Source of the DNA: Bacteroidota bacterium
GTDB taxonomy: Bacteria; Bacteroidota; Bacteroidia; Bacteroidales; Paludibacteraceae
DNA length: 5,433 nucleotides
Direction of reading: 5' to 3'
NCBI GenBank assembly: GCA_021804525.1
Contig: JAJZHJ010000119.1
Span: 1 to 5,433, forward strand
The position numbers were made by a program, and so were the translations under genes. This document shows, piece by piece, positions 1 through 5,433 of this stretch; position 1 is the first letter of the stretch; every line of letters begins with the position of its first letter. The notes below the pieces were generated by a model. The model was not told where the DNA came from. It was given only the letters and a program-made list of their open reading frames with translations, and made no database searches.

Positions 1-372
1 ATCATTATTTATGTTGGTGGTATCGTAGTCTTGATCATCTTCTCCATTTTCCTGACACAACGCTCAGGAGAAAAGCTGCCGCCGCCAATAAAAAAACGTC
101 TCGTTTGGTCGGGTATTTTAGGCGTCAGCGGATTGGGACTTACTTCATGGGTCGTTTATGGCTATCTATTTTCAGCTTCTACATTGCCAGCTGTTGAACC
201 TACTGTACATAACATCGGAGAGCAAATGCTCAGTTACAGCAAATATGGCTACGTTTTTCCTTTTGAAGTGATAAATATTTTGCTTTTGGCTGCGTTAGTA
301 GGAAGCATCGTGATTGCAATGAAGAAAAAAGAGACAAAACCCACAGACGAAACCACTCAAATCACAAAATAA
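1..372 (+). CDS. nuoJ: NADH-quinone oxidoreductase subunit J (NuoJ), 5'-truncated by window edge
   Basis: Membrane subunit of complex I that lies next to NuoK and NuoA and helps link the quinone site to the proton channels. The frame is open from base 1 and gives 123 residues before TAA. The fragment begins inside TM3 with IIYVGGIVVLIIF, which matches the family's (I)VYVGAIMVLF motif; its tyrosine (fragment residue 4) corresponds to the conserved Tyr59 of E. coli NuoJ. TM4 spans about fragment residues 34-59. A conserved stretch ending in FPFE leads into TM5 (INILLLAALVGSIVIAM), followed by a Lys/Thr-rich cytoplasmic tail. E. coli NuoJ has 184 residues, so roughly 50-60 N-terminal residues lie outside the window. 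The TTG at 31 is inside TM3 and is not the start. nuoK follows after 7 nt. The identification rests on motifs plus position directly before nuoK. Confidence 0.95.
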   Translation: MIIYVGGIVVLIIFSIFLTQRSGEKLPPPIKKRLVWSGILGVSGLGLTSWVVYGYLFSASTLPAVEPTVHNIGEQMLSYSKYGYVFPFEVINILLLAALVGSIVIAMKKKETKPTDETTQITK

Positions 373-379
373 AACGAGT

Positions 380-694
380 ATGGAACAAGTGCCTTTATCA
401 CACATTCTTATTCTAAGTTCGGCTCTTTTTTTTCTGGGCATTTATGGATTTTTCTCACGTCGTAACATGATTACGATGCTGATGTCCATCGAGCTTATTT
501 TGAACAGTGCCAACATCAATTTTATAGCATTCAATAAATACCTCTTTCCACATCAATTGGAAGGCGTATTTTTCACCATGTTTATCATCGTGGTGGCTGC
601 TGCAGAAGTATCCTTATCGATTGCTATTATTATAAATCTGTATCGCCGATTCAACACGATTGACATTGAAGATACGACAACGATGAAGTATTAA
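380..694 (+). CDS. nuoK: NADH-quinone oxidoreductase subunit K (NuoK)
   Basis: Small three-helix membrane subunit of complex I, homologous to MrpC, which carries part of the central hydrophilic axis for proton translocation. It has 104 residues (E. coli: 100). TM1 is about residues 6-25, followed by the loop arginines Arg27-Arg28. TM2 (about 30-51) carries Glu38 in SIELILNSANINF, and TM3 (about 62-87) carries Glu76 in VVAAAEVSLSIA. These match E. coli Glu36 and Glu72, the two buried glutamates needed for coupling. The C-terminal tail (DIEDTTTMKY) resembles the E. coli ending NIDSVSEMRG in position and character. The ATG at 380 gives the family's usual N-terminus (VPLSHILILSSALFFLG), so the start is well supported. 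The gene sits 7 nt after nuoJ and 1 nt before nuoL, consistent with translational coupling. No strong Shine-Dalgarno motif is visible. Confidence 0.98.
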   Translation: MEQVPLSHILILSSALFFLGIYGFFSRRNMITMLMSIELILNSANINFIAFNKYLFPHQLEGVFFTMFIIVVAAAEVSLSIAIIINLYRRFNTIDIEDTTTMKY

Positions 695-695
695 T

Positions 696-2633
696 ATGAA
701 CAGTTACGAATTATCTTCCTTACTGATTGTGGCGTTGCCTCTGCTGAGTTTTGCATTTCTCATTTTACTCAACAAACAATTAAAGCCACGTGTGGCGGGA
801 ATTATTGGCACGCTTACCCTTGCTACAACAGCTATCCTGACTTTTTATGTCGCCTCAGGCTATTTCTTTGGTTTCGGTATGGAAAACGGGGCTTACGTAC
901 ACCATATCGCTTTACAATTTCAATGGCTGAAGTTTTCCGATAATCTTTCCATCGATCTGGGCATTGTGTTAGATCCCATATCCGTGGCATTGTTGATTGT
1001 CATTACGGTAGTCTCTACAATGGTGCACCTGTATAGTCTCAACTATATGCATGGTGAAGAGTATTTCGCCCGCTACTACGCCTATCTTTCGTTATTCACC
1101 TTTTCGATGCTCGGATTGGTAATGGCTGTCAACATTTTTCAAATGTACATTTTCTGGGAATTGGTGGGGGTTTCTTCATTCTTATTGATCGGATTTTATT
1201 TCACCAAACCATCTGCCATCGCCGCTGCAAAGAAAGCATTTATTGTAACACGTTTTGCCGACTTAGGGTTTCTGATTGGTATTCTGATTTTAAGTCATGG
1301 TGCCAAAACGCTCGATTTTTTTGTGATGATTCAACGTCTCACACAGGCCGGCTCGCCTTATTTAGCTCATTTCACAGCAACATCCTTTTTAGGATTATCC
1401 ACTCTATCGTGGGCATTGTTATTAGTCTTTGCCGGTGGTGCCGGGAAATCGGCAATGTTTCCGTTGCATATTTGGCTACCGGATGCTATGGAAGGCCCTA
1501 CTCCCGTTTCTGCATTAATTCATGCTGCAACGATGGTGGTTGCAGGCGTTTATTTAGTAGCCCGCTTATTCCCGATCTTTGCCATTTCGGCACCTGACGC
1601 TTTACTCATCATTGCCTATATCGGCGCATTTACGGCACTCTTTGCAGCTGTCATTGCCTGCACACAAACCGATATTAAACGGGTATTAGCCTATTCGACC
1701 ATTTCGCAAATTGCTTACATGATGTTTGCTTTAGGTGTTTCAGGATGGGGCGAAGGTCAAACTGAAGGTTTCACTGCTTCCATCTTCCACCTTTTCACGC
1801 ACGCATTTTTCAAAGCACTGTTATTTTTAGGTGCAGGAGCCATAATTCATGCCATCAACAGTAACGAAATGAAAGATATGGGAGGCCTGCGAAAAGCACT
1901 TCCAATTACGCACATCACCTTTTTGGTGGCTTGTTTGTCCATTTCGGGTATTCCTCCGTTCTCTGGATTTTTCAGTAAAGAAGCCATTCTGTCGGCAGCA
2001 TCCCATAGCAACATGTTGGTTTATTATGTTGGTTTATTCACCAGCGGGTTGACTGCTTTCTACATGTTTCGTCTTTATTTCCGCATCTTCTGGTACAAGC
2101 CGGTGCAAGATCATCATAATCACGAAAAGCATACCTGGGCAATGAATAGCGCATTGCTGGTTTTGGTTTTAGGAGCTGCTTTTGCGGGATTGATTCCTTT
2201 CGGATCGTTTGTCAGCGCTACCGGATCGCCCATCATATTGCCATTTAATCCTTCATTCTCCGTTGTTCCCGTTTCGTTCGGGCTGATTGGAATCTTTTTG
2301 GCGTATTACTTTTTCTCTAAAGAATCGGACAGAGCCGACAAAACCGTTGCCTATTTCGGTGGATTTTATCGTGCCGCCTATCATAAATTCTACATTGACG
2401 AAATCTATCTTTTTGTAACAAAGAAAGTGATCTTCAACTTGATTGGACGGCCTGCAGCATGGTTCGATCGCACGGTTGTGAATGGCATTCTGATCAATGG
2501 AACGGCTGTCGTAACGGAAGCCGGTTCGGAAGCTATTAAGCCGATGCAATCAGGAAAAGTTCAATCGTACGCGATGTTTTTTCTGGGTGGTGTGTTGCTC
2601 CTTGTCGCTTTATTATTCATTCAATTCATGTAA
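696..2633 (+). CDS. nuoL: NADH-quinone oxidoreductase subunit L (NuoL), distal antiporter-like proton channel
   Basis: The most distal antiporter-like subunit of complex I; it forms a proton channel and contributes the long lateral helix that braces the membrane arm. It has 645 residues, slightly longer than E. coli (613). Channel residues seen: TM5 Glu155 (FWELVGVSSFLLIGF), Asp189 (TRFADLG), TM7 Lys251 (GGAGKSAMFPLHIWLPDA), TM8 His276 (LIHAATMVVAGVYLVAR), Lys373 (THAFFKALLFLGAG) and TM12 Lys428 (GFFSKEAIL). They correspond to E. coli Glu144, Asp178, Lys229, His254, Lys342 and Lys399, so the channel looks intact. A His-rich loop lies at residues 473-479, where the family often has His residues. 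The C-terminal part has KFYIDEIY (564-571) and QSGKVQSYA (from 618) before the last TM, typical of the lateral-helix region. The ATG at 696 is one base after the nuoK stop; nuoM begins 6 nt downstream. Confidence 0.98.
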   Translation: MNSYELSSLLIVALPLLSFAFLILLNKQLKPRVAGIIGTLTLATTAILTFYVASGYFFGFGMENGAYVHHIALQFQWLKFSDNLSIDLGIVLDPISVALLIVITVVSTMVHLYSLNYMHGEEYFARYYAYLSLFTFSMLGLVMAVNIFQMYIFWELVGVSSFLLIGFYFTKPSAIAAAKKAFIVTRFADLGFLIGILILSHGAKTLDFFVMIQRLTQAGSPYLAHFTATSFLGLSTLSWALLLVFAGGAGKSAMFPLHIWLPDAMEGPTPVSALIHAATMVVAGVYLVARLFPIFAISAPDALLIIAYIGAFTALFAAVIACTQTDIKRVLAYSTISQIAYMMFALGVSGWGEGQTEGFTASIFHLFTHAFFKALLFLGAGAIIHAINSNEMKDMGGLRKALPITHITFLVACLSISGIPPFSGFFSKEAILSAASHSNMLVYYVGLFTSGLTAFYMFRLYFRIFWYKPVQDHHNHEKHTWAMNSALLVLVLGAAFAGLIPFGSFVSATGSPIILPFNPSFSVVPVSFGLIGIFLAYYFFSKESDRADKTVAYFGGFYRAAYHKFYIDEIYLFVTKKVIFNLIGRPAAWFDRTVVNGILINGTAVVTEAGSEAIKPMQSGKVQSYAMFFLGGVLLLVALLFIQFM

Positions 2634-2639
2634 TCACAA

Positions 2640-4136
2640 ATGGATATCTTACAACTATTAATTATCCTGCCGATAATAACCATACTCGGAATGATCGTGG
2701 CGAAAAATGAGCTGCAGATCAAAAGTATTGCTTTAGCGGGAAGCTCGTTGCAATTAGTTTTGGCAGTCATCATCACCGCGCTGTATGTTCAATTGCGTCA
2801 AACAGGAGCAACGGATCAATTCTTATTTCTGAGTAGTTATGTCTGGTTTGCTCCTTTAAAAATCTATTTTACTTCCGGTATTGACGGTATCTCGTTAACG
2901 ATGATTCTTATGACGGCATTAGTTGTTCTTGCCGGTGTATTAGTATCGTGGAAAATCAATAAACAAGTCAAAGAGTTTTTCTTTCTCTTGATTTTATTGA
3001 GTTTGAGTGCCTACGGATTCTTCATGACGACCAATTTGTTCGCCATGTTCTTTTTCCTCGAATTGGCCGTTATTCCGAAGTTTTTACTGATCGGCATGTG
3101 GGGAAGCGGACGAAAAGAATACAGCTCCATGAAGCTGGCTTTGATGTTGATGGCCGGTTCTGCTCTGGTTTTCTTAGGTATCATCGGACTCTTCTATGCT
3201 TCTGGAATGCAGTCGTGGGACATTCAGGATATTGCCAAACTCAACATTCCTATTGCAACCCAACGCGTACTTTATTTGTTGCTATTTACAGGATTCGGCG
3301 TCTTCACAGCCATGTTTCCCTTTCATACATGGGCACCTGACGGGCACTCATCTGCTCCAACCGCCGCTTCCATGTTCTTAGCCGGTATTTCGATGAAATT
3401 AGGTGCTTACGGCTGTTTACGCGTCGCCACCTATTTGTTGCCTGGCGCTGCACAAGAGCTTTCTTGGATCTTTATCATTCTGGCTTCCATTGCCATCATC
3501 TACGGCGCTTTTGCTACCATGATGCAAAAGGATTTGAAATATATGAACGCATACTCGTCCGTTAGTCACGTGGGATTTATCATTCTTGGTATTGCCATGC
3601 TGACAAAAGTGGCCATAACGGGAGCCGTGATGCAAATGGTGTCGCATGGTATTATGACAGCTCTTTTCTTTGCCGCTATCGGGATGATTTACGATCGGGC
3701 ACATACAAGACAAGCTAATGAATTAGGCGGAATGCTCAAGCAAATTCCTTTCATCGGAACTGCCTTTATTATTTCAGGATTAACGTCGCTCGGATTACCC
3801 GGCTTTAGCGGGTTCGTTTCCGAAATGACCGTGTTTGTCGGATCGTGGGAACGTGCAGGCATTTTCTATCGCGGTGCAACCATTTTGGCAGCCGCTTCCA
3901 TCGTGGTTACAGCAGTCTATATTTTGCGGGCTATTGGGTTTGCGATATGGGGAAGCGTCACCAACAAAGAATTCTTGAAATTGAAAGATGCAACATGGAG
4001 CGAACGCACGGCAACGGTGTTATTAGTTGTCGGCATTTTACTCATCGGCCTTGCCCCATTCCTGTTTGTTCATTTGATTGACATGGATACCACCACGATT
4101 TATCACAAGTTAATTTCAAACGTTCTTGTGCATTGA
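2640..4136 (+). CDS. nuoM: NADH-quinone oxidoreductase subunit M (NuoM), antiporter-like channel with a TM7 Lys-to-Phe change
   Basis: Middle antiporter-like subunit of complex I, between NuoN and NuoL. It has 498 residues (E. coli: 509) and a family fold of 14 TM helices. Residues that match: TM5 Glu141 (FFFLELAVIP; E. coli Glu144), TM8 Lys253 (LAGISMKLGAYG; Lys265) and TM12 Glu395 (GFVSEMTVF; Glu407). A terminal glutamate rather than lysine in TM12 is the mark of NuoM versus NuoL and NuoN. The TM7 lysine (E. coli Lys234) is absent: the segment reads GFGVFTAMFPFHTW, with Phe222 at that site. The spacing to Lys253 is 31 residues in both proteins, so the alignment needs no gap. Lys147 in TM5 (VIPKFLLIGMWG) lies where E. 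coli has Met150. The frame is intact, so this is a substitution and not decay. The ATG at 2640 lies 6 nt after the nuoL stop. A diverged NuoM-type lineage is more likely than another enzyme, given the operon order. Confidence 0.97.
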   Translation: MDILQLLIILPIITILGMIVAKNELQIKSIALAGSSLQLVLAVIITALYVQLRQTGATDQFLFLSSYVWFAPLKIYFTSGIDGISLTMILMTALVVLAGVLVSWKINKQVKEFFFLLILLSLSAYGFFMTTNLFAMFFFLELAVIPKFLLIGMWGSGRKEYSSMKLALMLMAGSALVFLGIIGLFYASGMQSWDIQDIAKLNIPIATQRVLYLLLFTGFGVFTAMFPFHTWAPDGHSSAPTAASMFLAGISMKLGAYGCLRVATYLLPGAAQELSWIFIILASIAIIYGAFATMMQKDLKYMNAYSSVSHVGFIILGIAMLTKVAITGAVMQMVSHGIMTALFFAAIGMIYDRAHTRQANELGGMLKQIPFIGTAFIISGLTSLGLPGFSGFVSEMTVFVGSWERAGIFYRGATILAAASIVVTAVYILRAIGFAIWGSVTNKEFLKLKDATWSERTATVLLVVGILLIGLAPFLFVHLIDMDTTTIYHKLISNVLVH

Positions 4137-4152
4137 TTTTGCACCGATCATC

Positions 4153-4176
4153 ATGTTATCATCCCAATTATAACAT
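4153..4176 (+). repeat. Short inverted repeat in the nuoM-nuoN gap
   Basis: ATGTTAT (4153-4159) and ATAACAT (4170-4176) are perfect 7-base reverse complements separated by a 10-nt loop. The stem has only one G-C pair and would be weak as RNA. It could be a minor mRNA structure before nuoN, a protein-binding palindrome, or chance in A/T-rich sequence. It is not followed by a T-tract, so it is not an intrinsic terminator. Confidence 0.3.
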
Positions 4177-4180
4177 CGTA

Positions 4181-4193
4181 AACACATATATAA
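4181..4193 (+). promoter_or_regulatory. A/T-rich translation leader of nuoN
   Basis: The bases just before the nuoN ATG are almost all A and T (AACACATATATAA) with no purine-rich Shine-Dalgarno motif. This fits Bacteroidota, where many genes start with A-rich, low-structure leaders. The final TAA is in frame with nuoN and touches the ATG, so no longer in-frame start exists and 4194 is the earliest possible ATG. Confidence 0.45.
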
Positions 4194-5433
4194 ATGGATA
4201 ACGTTTTATTATTTCGTTTTGAGATTATCATCGCGGCCTTGATTTTAATGCTATTAGTGATGTCGCTCCGCGATTTCAACACGAAAGTGACCGCTTTTCT
4301 TGGCACGATGAATGTCCTGCTCTTAGTGAATTTCCTCATCGGATGGCTGCCCATGTACACGGGAAGTTATTTTTCGGGCTTTTTCAGAACCACCGATTTG
4401 ATTGTTTTTGAAAAGAATATTCTGAACTTAGGCGTTCTACTTATTTCGCTCACTTCGTATCAATGGTTGAAAAAGTCGGAACATCGTCTGGAATTCTATT
4501 TTCTGATGCTCAGTAGCATCATGGGAGTGTTTGTGATGCTGTCCAGCGGCCATATTTTGATGTTGTATCTGGGAGTTGAAATGTCGACCATTCCCATCGC
4601 CGCCATGTCGAACTTCAATTTAGATGAAAAACGTTCGTCCGAAGCCGGTTTGAAATTGATTCTTTCTTCTGCGTTTTCAACCGGTATCATGTTGTTCGGC
4701 ATTTCGCTGCTCTATGGCGCGGTTGGAAATCTAAGTTTCGAATCGGTGATTGCAAACCTGCATCCTGACCTGCTGACCGTCTTTGCTTTTACGTTTATTC
4801 TGGCAGGCTTTGCCTTCAAAATGTCGATTGTCCCTTTCCATTTATGGACAGCCGACGTATACGAAGGATCGCCCATCGCCGTCACCAATTTTCTTTCCGT
4901 CATCAGCAAAGGATCGGTGGTGTTCATTTTCCTGACCATTTTATATCAACTCTTCGGCGGCCTCAAAGACGAGTGGTTATATGCCATCAGCATCCTTTCC
5001 ATTCTGAGTATGACGGTGGGCAACCTGTTTGCATTGCGCCAACAAAACGCCAAACGATTCCTCGCCTTCTCATCTATTTCGCAAGTGGGGTTTGTGCTGG
5101 TCGGCATCGCAGGTGCTTCTGTCATTGGATCGACCTCCGTCGTCTATTTCATCCTCATCTATTTATTGAGCAACATCGCTGCTTTCGGGGTGATTGGTGC
5201 TATGGCCGACAGTACCGGCTCCGAGTCGTTGCAAATGTTCAAAGGACTCTACAAATCGAATCCGTTCTACGCCCTTTTCATGGTGGTGGCACTGTTTTCG
5301 CTGGCCGGCGTACCTCCAGTGGCAGGATTTTTCGGCAAACTATTCCTGCTCACAGCCGGATTGAACAGCAAACTTTACATCCTTCTGGGTTTTGCGGGAG
5401 TCAATTTAGTTTTGTCGCTCTACAACTATTTGC
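4194..5433 (+). CDS. nuoN: NADH-quinone oxidoreductase subunit N (NuoN), 3'-truncated by window edge
   Basis: Antiporter-like complex I subunit lying between NuoK and NuoM, and the third proton channel. 413 codons are present without a stop; E. coli NuoN has 485 residues, so the last TM helices lie beyond the window. Channel residues seen: TM5 Glu129 (LYLGVEMSTIP), Lys154 (EAGLKLILSSAF), TM7 Lys209 (FAFKMSIVPFHLW), TM8 Lys239 (SVISKGSVV) and TM12 Lys382 (AGFFGKLFLLTAG). They match E. coli Glu133, Lys158, Lys217, Lys247 and Lys395, so NuoN keeps the full set, unlike NuoM here. Other hallmarks are TADVYEGSP after TM7, KRFLAFSSISQVGF (from Lys287) and LAGVPPVAGFFGK. The start is fixed by an in-frame TAA directly before the ATG. 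The N-terminal third (about residues 1-95) is poorly conserved in this family, and here too it shows only hydrophobic helices. The gene is last in the usual nuo order. Confidence 0.97.
   Translation, partial: MDNVLLFRFEIIIAALILMLLVMSLRDFNTKVTAFLGTMNVLLLVNFLIGWLPMYTGSYFSGFFRTTDLIVFEKNILNLGVLLISLTSYQWLKKSEHRLEFYFLMLSSIMGVFVMLSSGHILMLYLGVEMSTIPIAAMSNFNLDEKRSSEAGLKLILSSAFSTGIMLFGISLLYGAVGNLSFESVIANLHPDLLTVFAFTFILAGFAFKMSIVPFHLWTADVYEGSPIAVTNFLSVISKGSVVFIFLTILYQLFGGLKDEWLYAISILSILSMTVGNLFALRQQNAKRFLAFSSISQVGFVLVGIAGASVIGSTSVVYFILIYLLSNIAAFGVIGAMADSTGSESLQMFKGLYKSNPFYALFMVVALFSLAGVPPVAGFFGKLFLLTAGLNSKLYILLGFAGVNLVLSLYNYL

Larger units (their letters stand above)
4137..4193 (+). other. nuoM-nuoN intergenic gap, longest in the window
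   Basis: This 57-nt spacer contrasts with gaps of 1-7 nt at the other three junctions. It is A/T-rich and contains an imperfect stem candidate (listed separately). It ends with an in-frame TAA (4191-4193) directly abutting the nuoN ATG. No other gene fits in it. I see no convincing terminator, because no T-run follows the stem. I also see no convincing Bacteroidota-type promoter: TGATTTTG at 4134-4141 is one base off the TAnnTTTG -7 element, and I see no good -33 partner. Read-through from nuoM is the simplest view. Confidence 0.6.

Noticed and set aside
31..372. A separate small gene starting with TTG at 31.
   Set aside because: The reading frame continues upstream to base 1 with the conserved NuoJ TM3 motif IIYVGGIVVL, so this is the tail of a truncated nuoJ and TTG is an internal leucine codon.
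2253..2549. Open frame of 98 codons on the minus strand within nuoL.
   Set aside because: It lies wholly inside a well-conserved gene, its translation resembles no family I know, and it has no start context. It is a shadow frame.
3417..3713. Open frame of 98 codons on the minus strand within nuoM, rich in His and Cys.
   Set aside because: The His/Cys content comes from reading the complement of nuoM codons. There is no metal-site spacing pattern, and it is fully overlapped by a conserved gene.
4134..4141. TGATTTTG as a Bacteroidota -7 promoter element (TAnnTTTG) for nuoN.
   Set aside because: It has one mismatch in the TA part and overlaps the nuoM stop codon, and I see no convincing -33 TTG-type element at 19-21 nt upstream. 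Too weak to annotate.
4839..4874. NuoN motif TADVYEGSP, lacking the proline of the common APDVYxGAP form.
   Set aside because: From memory this form is common in Bacteroidota NuoN, and the functional lysines on either side are intact, so it is a lineage marker and not an anomaly.
4151..4939. Three minus-strand open frames (about 68-75 codons) under nuoN.
   Set aside because: The + strand here encodes a continuous, motif-rich NuoN. The antisense frames are short and show no recognisable features.
1..5433. An Mrp-type Na+/H+ antiporter or a membrane-bound hydrogenase (Hyf/Hyc/Ech) module instead of complex I.
   Set aside because: The order J-K-L-M-N, three distinct antiporter-like subunits with NuoL, NuoM and NuoN signatures, and the NuoK glutamate pair all fit complex I. 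Mrp and hydrogenase operons have a different gene set and order.

Overview
The window is a stretch of a complex I (NADH-quinone oxidoreductase, Nuo) operon. It encodes membrane-arm subunits in the standard order nuoJ-nuoK-nuoL-nuoM-nuoN, all on the + strand. nuoJ has lost its start to the left edge and nuoN runs off the right edge. nuoK, nuoL and nuoM are complete. There are no RNA genes, mobile elements, CRISPR arrays or phage-like sequences.

Organism: the protein style suggests Bacteroidota, perhaps Bacteroidales. Pointers are the NuoN motif HLWTADVYEGSP, the NuoM motif PFHTWAPDGHSSAPT, moderate-to-low GC, and start codons preceded by A/T-rich sequence with no clear Shine-Dalgarno motif. 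This is inference from recalled family features, not from a database search.

Layout: nuoJ (1-372, C-terminal two thirds) is followed after 7 nt by nuoK (380-694), after 1 nt by nuoL (696-2633) and after 6 nt by nuoM (2640-4136). A longer 57-nt gap, holding a weak inverted repeat, precedes nuoN (4194 to the window end). The tight junctions imply one transcript and probably translational coupling, except perhaps at nuoN.

Together: NuoL, NuoM and NuoN are the three antiporter-like proton channels. NuoK and NuoJ connect them to the quinone-site module (NuoH/NuoA, not in this window). Whether the complex has the NADH-oxidising NuoE/F/G subunits or is an 11-subunit form cannot be decided here.

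The one real surprise is in NuoM. The TM7 lysine equivalent to E. coli NuoM Lys234 is Phe222 here, while the other channel residues that I could place are kept. A lysine not present in E. coli NuoM occurs in TM5 (Lys147), six residues after the key glutamate. I found no new biological system; the region is otherwise ordinary respiratory-chain DNA.
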